64,000 bases of DNA from Polaromonas glacialis (GCF_000709345.1 NZ_KL448323.1:62001-126000); one strand, 5' to 3'. Positions 18,552 through 29,892 are shown, counted from the first letter of the stretch. Notes: generated by a model not told the origin, from the sequence alone. Translations and numbers: made by a program.

Positions 18552-18884
18552 TCAATGCGTCGCCGATTTTGAAAAGACGTTCAGCACCACGACCCCGGCA
18601 ATGATCAGCCCCATGCCCAGCAGGCCGGGCAGGTCGAGGGTCTGGCGGTAAATAAAGAAGCTGGCCATGGTGATCAGCACGATGCCCAGCCCCGACCAGA
18701 TGGCATAGGCAATGCCGGTGGGCACTGACCGCAAGGTGATGCTCAGAAAATAAAAGGCAATGGCATAACCCGCCACGGCCAGCGCCGAGGGCAGCAGGCG
18801 CGTGAAGCTGTCGCTGGCTTTCAGGGCGGTGGTGGCGATGACTTCGGCAACGATGGCAATGCCCAGGGCAAGGTAAGCATTCAT
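18552..18884 (-). CDS. Small multidrug resistance (SMR) family transporter
   Basis: A 110-residue inner-membrane protein with four hydrophobic helices, starting MNAYLALGIAIVAEVIATTALK. The glutamate near residue 14 is the coupling residue of EmrE-like pumps. The GIAYAIWSGLGIV segment near residue 57 is the SMR signature. The start at 18884 aligns with family N-termini; the frame is open to 18950. Likely exports quaternary cations or guanidinium-type compounds in exchange for protons; the subtype is not resolved. Confidence 0.92.
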   Translation of the reverse strand: MNAYLALGIAIVAEVIATTALKASDSFTRLLPSALAVAGYAIAFYFLSITLRSVPTGIAYAIWSGLGIVLITMASFFIYRQTLDLPGLLGMGLIIAGVVVLNVFSKSATH

Positions 18885-18974
18885 GGGCCGCGCTTTCGGT
18901 GGTTCCGTCGTGGCTGGTGATTTTAAGAAGGCCGGTATGGCGCGGCACAATCCGGGCAGGAGGCACTAATTTTC

Positions 18975-20330
18975 ATGACGATACCGATACCCCTATCCTT
19001 CAATGACATTGCCGATGTCAGCGCGCAGCCGCGCCAGTTTCTCGACCACCTGTTCCAGGCCGCCGTCACGCGCGCCTTGCCACTGGCCAACACCGCGCGG
19101 TTTTTGCCTGAACCGCCCACGCCAGGCAGCGGCGGCCGAACCCTTGTGATCGGCGCGGGCAAGGCCGGCGGCGCGATGGCGCAGGCGGTCGAGGCGCACT
19201 GGCCGGCGGATGCGCCGCTCGAAGGCCTGGTGGTGACGCGCTACCACCATGTGCCGTCGCGTCCCGAAGGCCTGGCGCAGCGCATCGAAGTCGTCGAGGC
19301 GTCGCATCCGGTGCCCGACGAAGCCGGTCAGGCGGCGGCAGCACGCATCCTGGCGATGGTCCAGGGCTTGACCGCCAACGATTTGGTGTTGTGCCTGATC
19401 TCGGGCGGCGGCTCGTCGCTGCTGGCCTTGCCGGCCGAGGGGCTGAGCCTGGAAGAAAAGCAGGCGGTCAACCAGGCGCTGCTGGCCAGCGGCGCCAACA
19501 TTTCCGAGATGAACTGCGTGCGCAAGCACCTGTCGCGCATCAAGGGCGGCCGCCTGGCTGCGGCCTGCGCGCCGGCGCGCGTCGTCACGCTGACCATCAG
19601 CGACGTGCCGGGCGACGACCCGTCGATCATCGCCAGCGGCCCGACCGTGCCCGACGCCAGCACTTGCGCCGAGGCGGTGGCGATTTTGCAGCGCTACGGC
19701 ATCGACGTGCCGGGCGACATCATGAGCCTGCTCGAACAAGGCGCGCTGGAAACGCCCAAGCCCGGCGATGCGCTGTTCGACGGCCATGAAGTGCATCTGA
19801 TCGCCACGCCCCGGCAAAGCCTGCAGGCCGCCGCCGACGCCGCGCGCGCCGCCGGACTGGCCGCCTACATCCTGAGCGACGAAATGGAAGGCGAGTCGCG
19901 CGAGGTCGGCAAGGTGCATGCCGCACTGGCGCGTGCCGTGGCGCAGACCGGCGAGCCGTTCCAGAAACCCTGCGTGATCCTGAGCGGCGGCGAAACGACA
20001 GTGACGATTCGCAAGCAGCCGCCCGGCACGCCCCGGGGGCGTGGCGGGCGCGCCGGCGAGTTCTGCATGGGACTGGCGCTGGCGCTGCAGGGCCAGCCGG
20101 GCGTGTATGCGCTGGCGGCCGACACCGATGGCATCGACGGCATCGAGGACAACGCCGGCGCCTGCGTGACGCCCGACACGCTCAAACGGGCGCTGGCCGC
20201 CGGCATGAAACTGGACCATTACCTCGACCGCAACGACGCCTACGGCTACTTTGAAAAGCTCGATGACCTGGTCATCAGCGGGCCGACCTACACCAACGTG
20301 AATGATTTCAGGGCGATCCTGGTGCTTTAG
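18975..20330 (+). CDS. ttuD: Glycerate 2-kinase / hydroxypyruvate reductase family (MOFRL domain)
   Basis: A 451-residue cytoplasmic protein: an N-terminal kinase-type domain (GAGKAGGAMAQAVE near residue 56, LISGGGSSLL near 140, MNCVRKHLS near 182) and a C-terminal MOFRL domain (about 335-445; LSGGETTVT and DTDGIDG). This family phosphorylates glycerate to 2-phosphoglycerate, although Agrobacterium TtuD was first described as a hydroxypyruvate reductase. It is the last step of glyoxylate assimilation, which fits purine (ureide) breakdown by neighbouring genes. Confidence 0.9.
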   Translation: MTIPIPLSFNDIADVSAQPRQFLDHLFQAAVTRALPLANTARFLPEPPTPGSGGRTLVIGAGKAGGAMAQAVEAHWPADAPLEGLVVTRYHHVPSRPEGLAQRIEVVEASHPVPDEAGQAAAARILAMVQGLTANDLVLCLISGGGSSLLALPAEGLSLEEKQAVNQALLASGANISEMNCVRKHLSRIKGGRLAAACAPARVVTLTISDVPGDDPSIIASGPTVPDASTCAEAVAILQRYGIDVPGDIMSLLEQGALETPKPGDALFDGHEVHLIATPRQSLQAAADAARAAGLAAYILSDEMEGESREVGKVHAALARAVAQTGEPFQKPCVILSGGETTVTIRKQPPGTPRGRGGRAGEFCMGLALALQGQPGVYALAADTDGIDGIEDNAGACVTPDTLKRALAAGMKLDHYLDRNDAYGYFEKLDDLVISGPTYTNVNDFRAILVL

Positions 20331-20637
20331 CTTGTGAGGGTTTTTGCTACTGAATTAATAGCTGCTTGCGCATACCAGCTGTGCGAAAAATGCCTATTTG
20401 ATGCTTGAAATACCGGTTTTTGGTGAAGACTTCGGACATGCTGCGAATTTTGAAATTGCCGCAGCTCGAAGCCCGGCAATTGCCTGGCGGCCACGGCCTT
20501 TTCGCACCGCTTCAGGGACGCCGCCGTCAATCCAGGCTTTTAAAGGCCAGCACGGCAAAATGGCTTTTTGACGAAGCCATGGTGAAGTCCTGCCGGGCAC
20601 GCCTACCATTTTGGCTACCACCTATAGGAGCCCTGCG
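20331..20637. other. Intergenic stretch with one dispersed repeat
   Basis: The 307 bp after the glycerate kinase hold repeat copy G and then about 230 bp in which I see no credible gene or RNA. A promoter for the small lipoprotein gene is expected near the right end but was not resolved. Confidence 0.5.
20346..20404 (+). repeat. Dispersed two-hairpin repeat, copy G
   Basis: One of the best-preserved copies: GCTACTGAATTAATAGC, then TGC, TTGCGCA, nine bases, TGCGAAAAATGCC and TATTTGATGC. It begins 15 bp past the glycerate kinase stop. Confidence 0.85.
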
Positions 20638-20871
20638 ATGAAACCATGGTTTGCCGCTGCCTTGATCAGCGCTTCGCTGGCCGGATGCGCCACGGCGCCG
20701 CCCGGCCCGAATGCCAATGTCAATCCCGAATACCCGGTCGTGACGCAGGACGCCAATGGCGTTCCCATTGAACCGGCGCCGCGCCGCGCACCGCGCGTTG
20801 GCCTGGGCATCGGCCTGGGAAGCTGGGGCGGCCGGGGGTTTGGCGGCGTGGGCATTGGCCTGGGCTTTTAA
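20638..20871 (+). CDS. Small glycine-rich lipoprotein
   Basis: A 77-residue protein starting at the ATG at 20638 with AGGAG seven bases upstream. The signal peptide ends in a clear lipobox, LAGC (cysteine 18). The mature part has an NPEYPVVTQDANGVPIEP stretch and a Gly/Arg-rich tail ending GVGIGLGF. Function unknown. It is probably anchored in the outer membrane, since Ala follows the lipid-bearing Cys and no Asp retention signal is seen. Confidence 0.75.
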   Translation: MKPWFAAALISASLAGCATAPPGPNANVNPEYPVVTQDANGVPIEPAPRRAPRVGLGIGLGSWGGRGFGGVGIGLGF

Positions 20872-20913
20872 CCCGCCGTTGCAGGATTCCGGGCTTTCGT
20901 TTCGCTGCCACGC

Positions 20914-20943
20914 ATAAAAAAAGGGACGGCCTGGCCGTCCCTT
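20914..20943 (-). terminator. Intrinsic terminator after the Bug receptor gene
   Basis: AAGGGACGGCC and GGCCGTCCCTT form an 11-bp stem around one base. On the minus strand it is followed by seven Ts, 22 bp beyond the stop of the receptor gene. It may also help stop plus-strand transcription from the small lipoprotein gene. Confidence 0.88.
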
Positions 20944-20964
20944 GGGTCAAGCATGGCTAGATGC

Positions 20965-21927
20965 TTATTCGATGGTCGCACCCGAGGCCTGCACAATGCC
21001 TTTCCACTTCTGGTAATCGGTCTTGAGCAGGGTGGAAAACTGCTCGGATGTCATGTTTTGCGTCTCCGCGCCCTGGGCATTGATGGCGGCCTTGATGTCG
21101 GGCATGGCTAGCAGTTTGTTGACTTCTGCGCTGACGGTTGCGACGATCTCCTTCGGCGTGCCGGCAGGCATGAACAGGCCGTACCAGGTGCTCACGTCAA
21201 AGTCCTTGTAGCCCAGTTCGGCCACCGTGGGTACGTCGGTCAGCGACGTGCTGCGCCGCGCCGAGGTCACCGCCAGGGCGCGCAGCTTGCCGGCCTTGAT
21301 CTGGCCCATGGCCGACGGCAGCGACGACACCATCAGGTCCACATTGCCGGCCAGCACGTCCATCATGGCGGGGTTGGACCCCTTGTAGGGAATGTGGCGC
21401 AGCTTGATGCCGGCCGCCGTGTTGAAGATTTCGCCGGCCAGGTGAATCGTCGTGCCGTTGCCGGGCGAGCCGTAGGTGATCTGGTCGGGCGCGGCCTTGG
21501 CGGCGGCCACCACGTCGGCCAGCGTCTTGAAGCGCGAGTTGACGGCGGTGACGATGACGACCGGCGTGAAGGCCACATGGGCGACGGCCACCAGGTCCCT
21601 GGTCGGGTCATAGCTCAGGTTCTTGTACAGCCAGGGCGCGACCACCATGTTGTCTTTCTGGCCCATCACCATCTCGTAGCCGGTGGGCGCTGCCCGCGCG
21701 GCTTCGGCAATGCCGATGGTGCCGCCGGCGCCGCCCCGGTTGTCGGGAATCACGGTCCATTTGCTCACTTCGGTCAGCTTGTTGGCGACCAGCCGCGACA
21801 GGATGTCGGTGCCGCCGCCCGGCGGGAAGGGAATGATCATGCGGATCGGCTTGGCCGGATAGGTCTGTGCCTGCGCCGCCGTCAGGGCGCATGCCATCAG
21901 CAGGAAGGAAAAAAGTTTACGCAACAT
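20965..21927 (-). CDS. Bug-family tripartite tricarboxylate transporter receptor
   Basis: A 320-residue periplasmic receptor starting at 21927 with the signal peptide MLRKLFSFLLMACALTAAQAQ. The mature start YPAKPIRMIIPFPPGGGTD is the TctC/Bug fingerprint, and PYKGSNPAMMDVLAGN near residue 180 is typical. The open frame upstream of 21927 is spurious. It is unlinked to any TctAB transporter, ends in a strong terminator and is monocistronic. The ligand is unknown. Confidence 0.9.
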   Translation of the reverse strand: MLRKLFSFLLMACALTAAQAQTYPAKPIRMIIPFPPGGGTDILSRLVANKLTEVSKWTVIPDNRGGAGGTIGIAEAARAAPTGYEMVMGQKDNMVVAPWLYKNLSYDPTRDLVAVAHVAFTPVVIVTAVNSRFKTLADVVAAAKAAPDQITYGSPGNGTTIHLAGEIFNTAAGIKLRHIPYKGSNPAMMDVLAGNVDLMVSSLPSAMGQIKAGKLRALAVTSARRSTSLTDVPTVAELGYKDFDVSTWYGLFMPAGTPKEIVATVSAEVNKLLAMPDIKAAINAQGAETQNMTSEQFSTLLKTDYQKWKGIVQASGATIE

Positions 21928-22143
21928 TGGATTGTCTTGGTGAAGGGCTTGCGGGATGGACCGGCAGGGCTTGAGCGATGCGCTGCAAGCCGAGTGCTCC
22001 GGGCATGTCGTGGTTGCCAATTCTAGGGTGAACCTTATTTGGCAGACCGTGGGATTTCCCTTGGCCGGAAGATGCCAGGCTTCTTCTTTGGCGATGGCCG
22101 TCAAGCCTGCCGGGGTTGGTCGGCACGGCATCGGTCCGGGCTT

Positions 22144-22551
22144 TTAACCCGGTGCGCTCATCGCTGGCGCCTGGCCTGGCTTGTCCTGGCGCATCCGGTA
22201 GCCGTACCACAGGCTGTGCGCAATGCGCTCGGCCAGGTCATTGGCTTTTGCGGCCAGCGCCGCATTCGGCAATGCGCCCGTGGTCTGCCTGAACAATCGA
22301 AGCCAGCGCTGGAACAGCTCGATGCTCAGTCCTGGCAGCGCCGCATGCTTGGGCATCGGCAAACCCCGGAAGCGGGCGGTGCCGCGTAGCGCCGATGACC
22401 AGAAGTCCACCATCGTCGGCAGGTGCGCATCCCAGTTTTTCACATGCCGGTCGAAGATCGGCCCGAGCACGTCGTCGCGGCGCACCGCATCGTAAAAGTC
22501 ATGCACCAGCTGGACAATTTCCTCTTCGCTGCATAGATCGGCGGCTGGCAT
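22144..22551 (-). CDS. Group III truncated haemoglobin
   Basis: A 135-residue cytoplasmic globin starting at 22551, where AAGGA lies eight bases upstream. The 2-on-2 group III pattern is visible: LVHDFYDAVRRDDVLGPIF, HLPTMVDFWSSALRGTARFRG, and MPKHAALPGL carrying the probable proximal histidine (near residue 69). Group III members bind oxygen or NO; their role is uncertain. The 139 bp ahead of it contain an AT-rich stretch (22610-22640) that may hold its promoter. Confidence 0.88.
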   Translation of the reverse strand: MPAADLCSEEEIVQLVHDFYDAVRRDDVLGPIFDRHVKNWDAHLPTMVDFWSSALRGTARFRGLPMPKHAALPGLSIELFQRWLRLFRQTTGALPNAALAAKANDLAERIAHSLWYGYRMRQDKPGQAPAMSAPG

Positions 22552-22690
22552 GCTGGATTCCTTTTCGGGGCAAGGCGGGGCTGCAAACATTGCAGTCTTT
22601 GCGCACCATAAGATGTATTTTAAATAAATCTTATGGTGGTGCCCGGACCGATCAAGCGCCGCTGTACGGCGGCGCCGGGCGCAAGTGCGT

Positions 22691-23728
22691 TTAGAAACGG
22701 TGGCGCACACCAAGTCCGACGCTGTTGCCGGTGGACTTGTTGGTGATGCGGTCGTTCATCAGCAAGGCATAGACATCGGTGCGCCTGGACAGGTTGTAGT
22801 CGTAGCCCAGCGTGGCGGTGGTGCGTTTCACGCCGGTCTGAGACAGCTTGGTGCTGACCATGTCCACCAGCACCTTGCCGGTGGGGCCGGCCGGGATGGA
22901 GGCGCCGAGCTGCATCGTCCCGGCTTCGTTGGTCGAGTTGTCGGCCTTGGACCGGCCATAGCTCACAAAAGGCTTGATAGCGCCGAAGTCGTAGGCGCCC
23001 AGCAGCATCCAGTCCTTCCTGGTGCTGCCGATCAGGGGGCTGGCACCGGGGGCCAGCGGGTAGTTCTTGACCTGGTCACGCTCGTAAAAGCCGGTCAGCG
23101 TCAGCGGGCCGCCAAGGTAAAAGAAGTTGGCGCCGATGTTCTTCTTGCCGTTGTCGCCCGGCACTTCGCCGAACTGGTACTGCAGGTTGGCCTGGAAGCC
23201 GCCGAACTTCGGCGTCGTGTAGGCAATCTGGTTGCTCCAGCCAGTGTCGGCTGGCGTGGTGGAAGCCCAGCCAGTGCCGTTGAAAAGCGGCACGTTCATG
23301 TGCAGGATCAGCGGCGAAAAGGCGAAGGAGTCGCCCAGCGGATTGCCCACGACCGATGGCAAAAAGTTGGGCGCCATCCAGCGGCCCACCAGCACCGAGC
23401 CGAAGTCGCCCGACAGGCTGACATTGGCATCGCGCGAGAATAGCGGGTCGTTGGCAAAGCGGCCCTGCGCGCCGGTATCTCCCCTGAAGAAGCTGGTCAG
23501 CGCAAAGTTGGCCTTCAAGCCGCCGCCCAGGTCTTCGGAACCCTTGAAGCCGAACCAGGAAGTGGTCAGGCCGCCGCTGTTGACGGCTGACTGGCGGCTG
23601 GCATCGCCGGCCATCTTCATGGAACCGGCATAGGCGTCCTCGATGCCGGTGAACTGGACGGCGGTTTGCGCGTGGGCTCCGGCGGCGCACAGCAGTGCGG
23701 CGCCCAGGGCCATGATTTTTTTATGCAT
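22691..23728 (-). CDS. Gram-negative trimeric porin
   Basis: A 345-residue outer-membrane beta-barrel with the signal peptide MHKKIMALGAALLCAAGAHAQ and a C-terminal strand ending in phenylalanine (GLGVRHRF), the barrel-assembly signal. The segments SWFGFKGSEDLGGGLKANFA and LVGRWMAPNF are typical of betaproteobacterial porins (OmpC/Omp32-like). I chose the ATG at 23728, preceded by GGAG. An 11-bp inverted repeat lies 45-88 bp upstream of it and may regulate it. Confidence 0.92.
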   Translation of the reverse strand: MHKKIMALGAALLCAAGAHAQTAVQFTGIEDAYAGSMKMAGDASRQSAVNSGGLTTSWFGFKGSEDLGGGLKANFALTSFFRGDTGAQGRFANDPLFSRDANVSLSGDFGSVLVGRWMAPNFLPSVVGNPLGDSFAFSPLILHMNVPLFNGTGWASTTPADTGWSNQIAYTTPKFGGFQANLQYQFGEVPGDNGKKNIGANFFYLGGPLTLTGFYERDQVKNYPLAPGASPLIGSTRKDWMLLGAYDFGAIKPFVSYGRSKADNSTNEAGTMQLGASIPAGPTGKVLVDMVSTKLSQTGVKRTTATLGYDYNLSRRTDVYALLMNDRITNKSTGNSVGLGVRHRF

Positions 23729-23772
23729 CGAAACTCCAGCAAGTGATGAAAGCGCCGAGGACTCGGCATTCG

Positions 23773-23816
23773 CATGGATACGACTTCGCCAGTCATGCGG
23801 GAAATTCGTATCCATG
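23773..23816. promoter_or_regulatory. Perfect 11-bp inverted repeat upstream of the porin gene
   Basis: CATGGATACGA (23773-23783) and TCGTATCCATG (23806-23816) are exact inverted copies separated by 22 bp, 45-88 bp before the porin ATG. In RNA this would form a long-loop hairpin in the leader. In DNA it could be a bipartite operator with half-sites two helical turns apart. Confidence 0.55.
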
Positions 23817-23932
23817 TGTTTCGGCTTGCAAGGACTGTGCCCAGGGTTTTCCCTATTTTGAGGGGTGCGGTGCGGCTGAATCGACGTCACACCGACCACC
23901 CGCCACAGCGCTCAAGGCGCCTGGCGGGTATT

Positions 23933-23991
23933 GCTATTTAATTGATAGCTGTTTGCGCTTACAGAACGTGCGCAAAAGGCAGATTCGATGC
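23933..23991 (+). repeat. Dispersed two-hairpin repeat, copy H
   Basis: GCTATTTAATTGATAGC, then TTGCGCT, nine bases, TGCGCAAAAGGC and GATTCGATGC. It lies 45 bp beyond the xdhB stop. Confidence 0.82.
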
Positions 23992-24035
23992 AGAAAATCC
24001 GTTGGCTGCCTAAAACCAGTGCGCCCCAGCCCGGC

Positions 24036-26437
24036 TCAGGCGTCCAGCCGCCCCAGCGCCCGAAGCACGTTTTCCGCCGTCGCCGGCGCGTCAAGCTGCA
24101 CCCGCGCGCCCGGCCGCGCCCGGGCCACCGCATCGCGCAAGGCCTCGAACACGCTGATCGCCAGCATCAGCGGCGGCTCGCCGACGGCCTTGCTGCCGAA
24201 CACGTTGTCCTCGCGGTTCGGCTCGGGCCACAAATCGACCTTGAAATGTTCGGGCACATCGCCGGTGGTTGGAATCTTGTAGGTGCTGGGGGCGTGGGTG
24301 CTGAGCTGGCCTTTGTCGTTCCAAACCAGCTGCTCGGTGGTCAGCCAGCCCATGCCTTGCACGAAGCCGCCTTCGATCTGGCCGATGTCGATGGCCGGGT
24401 TGATGGAGTTGCCCACGTCGTGCAGGATGTCCACCTTCAGCACGCGGCTTTCGCCGGTCAGCGTGTCGATGGCGACTTCGGTGCAGGCCGCGCCATAGGC
24501 AAAGTAATAAAACGGCCGGCCGGTCAGCGTGGCCTTGTCGTAGTGGATCTTGGGCGTGCGGTAAAAGCCGTCGCTCCAGAGCTGGATGCGGTTGGCATAG
24601 GCCAGCTTGACGACCTCGGTGAAGGGCCGGCTGCCCATGGGCGTGATGACCTGGCCGCTTCTGAACGACACCGCACCCGCGCCGCAACCGTCCATGCCGG
24701 CGACGAACTGCGCCAGGTTGTCCCGCACATTGCGGGCGGCGTATTGCGCGGCCCGGGCATTTAAATCCGTTCCGGCCGATGCAGCCGTGGCCGAGGCGTT
24801 GGGAATCTTGCTGGTGTCGCTGGCCGTGGCCAGCACGCTTTCAAACGCGATGCCGAGTTCGTCGGCGACGATCTGGCACACCTTGGTGTTCAGGCCCTGG
24901 CCCATTTCGGTGCCGCCGTGGTTCACCTGGCACGAGCCGTCGGTGTACACATGCACCAGCGCGCCGGCCTGGTTGAACAGCGTGGCGGTGAAGGAAATGC
25001 CGAATTTCACCGGCGTCAGGGCAATGCCACGCTGGATCACCGGGCTGGCGGCGTTCCATGCCGAAATCGACTGTTTGCGCAGGCGGTAGCTCGAAGTCTG
25101 CTCCAGTTTTAATAGCAATGGTTCGAGGATGTTGTCCTCGACCTTCATCTGGTAGTGCGTTACGTCGCGCTCGCCCGTGCCGTACAGGTTGCGCCGGCGC
25201 ACGTCCAGCGGGTCCAGGCCGAGCTGGCGCGCAATGTCGCCCATGATGGTTTCGATCACGATCATGCCCTGCGGCCCGCCAAAGCCGCGAAACGCGGTGT
25301 GGCTCTGCGTGTGGGTCTTGCAGCGGTAGGAGGCGATGTCTACATCTTCCAGAAAGTAGGCGTTGTCGGCATGGAACACCGCGCGGTCGGCCACCGGGCC
25401 GGACAGGTCGGCGCTGAAGCCGCAGTTCACGGCCATCGTCAGCTTCAGGCCGGTGATGCGGCCGCTGTCGTCAAAGCCTACCGTGTAGTCGTAGGCGAAC
25501 GGATGGCGCTTGCCGGTGACCAGGAAGTCGTCGTCGCGGTCCATGCGCAGCTTGACGGGTTTCTTCAGCTTGCGCGCGGCAATCGCCGCCCAGACCGCCA
25601 TGTGCCCGGACTGCGTTTCCTTGCCGCCAAAGCCGCCGCCCATGCGCCGGCATTCGACGCGCACCGCATGGTTGTCAATGCTAAGGGCATGCGACACCCA
25701 GTGCTGGATCTCGCCGGGGTGCTGCGTGCTCGAATACACCAGCCACTGGTTCTGCTCCTGCGGCAGCACATAGGCGATCTGGCCTTCGAGGTAGAAATGC
25801 TCCTGGCCGCCGACTTCCAGCGTGCCGTGCAGCGTGTGCGCGGCCGTCTTGAGCGCGGCCTGCACATCGCCGCGCCTGACGAACACCGGCGGCAGCACAT
25901 AGCTTTGCGCCTTCAACGCGTCATGCACATTCAGGATGGCGGGCAGGGCGTCGATCTGGCACTTGACCTGCCGCGCCGCGCGCCGCGCCTGCATCACCGT
26001 GTCGGCCACGACCACGCCGATCACCTGGCCGATGTGCTGCACGCTGTCCTGCGCAAAGACCGGCTCGTCGTGGGCGAAGTTGCCCAGCACCGGATCGCCG
26101 GGAATGTCGCGCGCCAGGATCACATCGCGCACGCCCGGCATCGCCAGCGCGGCCGAGGCATCGACGCTAAGGAGCCGGCCATGGGCGACGGTGGACAAAA
26201 TCGGCGCGGCATGCAGCGTGCCCTTGATCTCGGGAATGTCATCGACATAGGTGGCCGCACCTTGAACCTGGGCTCTAGCGCTTTCGTGAAAGCGCGAGGT
26301 GCCTGCCGCCTGCGGCACCGGCGGCGGGCTGATGGGGGCCGGCTGCGTGTCGGCCATCAGGTCGGCGTGCGCGTTGGCGTCGATCACGTCCGGGTCGGCG
26401 ACTTCATCGCGGCTGGGGGAAATGTCCTTGTCCATGG

Positions 26438-26441
<4 letters not shown>
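24036..26441 (-). CDS. xdhB: Xanthine dehydrogenase molybdenum-binding subunit XdhB
   Basis: The large subunit carries the molybdenum cofactor and oxidises hypoxanthine and xanthine to urate. About 801 residues. Family marks include the GTSRFHESARAQVQGAATYVDD region near residue 45, the GGFGGKETQ glycine loop near 250, FRGFGGPQGM near 370 and GTEMGQGLNTKV near 510. Its ATG at 26441 overlaps the xdhA stop as ATGA; a second in-frame ATG at 26435 has better Shine-Dalgarno spacing. The xdhC product is expected to load its cofactor. Confidence 0.94.
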
Positions 26442-28027
<1,586 letters not shown>

Positions 28028-28332
28028 GGAAATCAGGTTAAAACAATCGGGCCTTGCACTGCCTGCGGCGCTTCATATTACCCGCCAGGGCAGACAGGTA
28101 TCAGTCATCCGGCGCGCCGGACGCCTGATCCATCGGGCATGGCATCAAGCTTGCTGCAAGCGCTGCGTTCAGGCCGGTAGCCAGGATGCAAAGCAAGGAA
28201 AATGCCGCGCCGCCGAACGCGCTCTCGCGTGACCCCTGTGCTCTTGAAAACATAGCTGACCATGCCCATAGTGTGTGCGTATACAGGCTAAAAGCCTGAA
28301 AAAAACAAGTTATCCGGACCATCAGAATTCCC
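28028..28332. promoter_or_regulatory. Divergent control region between xdhAB and the purine ABC importer
   Basis: These 305 bp separate two divergent purine units. A candidate plus-strand promoter is TTGAAA (28244-28249) and CATAGT (28267-28272) with 17-bp spacing. A GTATAC palindrome (28279-28284) and a 5-3-5 inverted repeat AGGCT-AAA-AGCCT (28285-28297) follow at the likely start of transcription. A GTATAC core is found in operators of some GntR-family regulators, so purine-responsive repression is plausible but unproven. The xdhA promoter was not resolved. Confidence 0.4.
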
Positions 28333-29892
28333 ATGACCGCTCCTTCCACCTTCGCGGCCCCCGGCACTGCCCCGGCGCCCCGGCTTCAGCTTGCCGGCAT
28401 CAGCAAAAGCTATCCGGGCGTGGTCGCCAACAGCGACATTGCGCTCAGCGTGCTGCCCGGCCAGATCCATGCGGTGCTGGGCGAAAACGGCGCCGGCAAG
28501 TCCACGCTGATGAAGATCATCTACGGCTCGGTCAAGCCCGACGCCGGCAGCATGGCCATCGACGGCCAGAGCGTGGCGGTGCGCAATCCGCAAGAGGCGC
28601 GCGCGCTGGGCATCAGCATGGTGTTCCAGCATTTCAGCCTGTTCGACACGCTGACGGTGGCCGAAAACGTCTGGCTCGGGCTGGGCAAGCACTTGAGCCT
28701 GGCCGACGTGTCCCGGCGCATCCTGGAAACCACCCAGGCCTACGGCCTGCAGCTGGACCCGACGCGGCCGGTGCATACGCTGAGCGTCGGCGAGCGCCAG
28801 CGCGTCGAGATCGTTCGCGCGCTGCTGACGAATCCCAAACTCTTGATCCTGGACGAACCGACGTCGGTGCTCACGCCGCAGGCGGTTGAAAACCTGTTCG
28901 TCACCCTGCGCAAGCTGGCCTTTGAGGGCTGCAGCATCTTGTACATCAGCCACAAGCTGCACGAAATCCGCGCGCTGTGCACCGCCTGCACCGTGCTGCG
29001 CGCCGGCCGGGTAGCGGGCGAATGCGACCCGCGCGAGGAATCGAACGCGTCGCTCAGCCGGCTGATGATCGGCGCCGAGCCGCCCGCGCTGGAGCGCCGC
29101 GTCGTGAAAACCGGCGACATCGTGCTCGATGTCAGGCAGCTTGACCTGGCGAAGGAGGACCAGTTCGGCGTTGACCTGAGCCAGGTGGCGCTGCAGGTGC
29201 GCGCCGGCGAGGTGGTCGGCATTGCCGGCGTGTCGGGCAACGGCCAGAAGGAACTGCTGTATGCGCTGTCGGGCGAGGACACGCGCGCCGCGAGCGACGC
29301 GATCACCGTCAGGGGTCAAGGCGCCGGCCGGATGAGCCCGGCGCGCCGGCGCCGTCTCGGCCTGCATTTCGTTCCAGAGGAAAGGCTGGGGCGCGGCGCC
29401 GTGCCGACCTTGTCGCTGGCGCGCAACCTGCTGCTCACGCGCCGGGACGCGGTGTCTTCCAGCGGCTGGATCAGCGGCGGCAGGCTGCTGGCGCAGGCCC
29501 GGCAGACGATTGAACGCTACAAGGTCAAGTGCGGCGGGCCGCAGGCGGTGGCCAAGTCGCTGTCGGGCGGCAACCTGCAAAAATTCATCATGGGCCGCGA
29601 GATCGATGCCCAACCGGCGCTGCTGATCGTCTCGCAGCCGACCTGGGGCGTCGATGTGGGCGCGTCCAGCCAGATTCGCGGCGAACTGCTCAAGCTGGCG
29701 GGCGCCGGCTGCGCGGTGCTGGTGGTCAGCGAGGAACTTGACGAGCTGTTCGAGATCTGCGACCGGCTGTACGTCATGGCCAAGGGCCAGCTGTCGCCTT
29801 CGCTGCCGCGCGCCGACGCGACGGTCGAAAAAGTCGGCTTGTGGATGAGCGGCCTGTGGGCGCCAGCCGCCACGTCAGGGAGTGCGGCATGA
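28333..29892 (+). CDS. BMP-type purine/nucleoside ABC importer, ATPase
   Basis: A 519-residue double ATPase of the NupA/YufO (RbsA-like) type. The first nucleotide-binding domain has Walker A GENGAGKST near residue 53, signature LSVGERQR near 150 and Walker B LLILDEPTSVL near 170. The second has a degenerate Walker A (GVSGNGQKEL near 298) and signature LSGGNLQKF near 412, typical of this family. It powers the two downstream permeases. Its stop overlaps the next start as ATGA. Confidence 0.92.
   Translation: MTAPSTFAAPGTAPAPRLQLAGISKSYPGVVANSDIALSVLPGQIHAVLGENGAGKSTLMKIIYGSVKPDAGSMAIDGQSVAVRNPQEARALGISMVFQHFSLFDTLTVAENVWLGLGKHLSLADVSRRILETTQAYGLQLDPTRPVHTLSVGERQRVEIVRALLTNPKLLILDEPTSVLTPQAVENLFVTLRKLAFEGCSILYISHKLHEIRALCTACTVLRAGRVAGECDPREESNASLSRLMIGAEPPALERRVVKTGDIVLDVRQLDLAKEDQFGVDLSQVALQVRAGEVVGIAGVSGNGQKELLYALSGEDTRAASDAITVRGQGAGRMSPARRRRLGLHFVPEERLGRGAVPTLSLARNLLLTRRDAVSSSGWISGGRLLAQARQTIERYKVKCGGPQAVAKSLSGGNLQKFIMGREIDAQPALLIVSQPTWGVDVGASSQIRGELLKLAGAGCAVLVVSEELDELFEICDRLYVMAKGQLSPSLPRADATVEKVGLWMSGLWAPAATSGSAA

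Larger units (their letters stand above)
23729..24035. other. Intergenic region with an inverted repeat and a dispersed repeat
   Basis: The 307 bp between the porin start and the xdhB stop hold the porin leader and promoter, an 11-bp inverted repeat (23773-23816) and repeat copy H near xdhB. No gene is credible here. Confidence 0.55.

Noticed and set aside
25100..25120. TTTTAATAGCAATGG inside xdhB, and a similar TTTGATAGCAGC inside xdhA at 27359
   Set aside because: Short AT-rich codon runs that lack the paired arms of the dispersed repeat.
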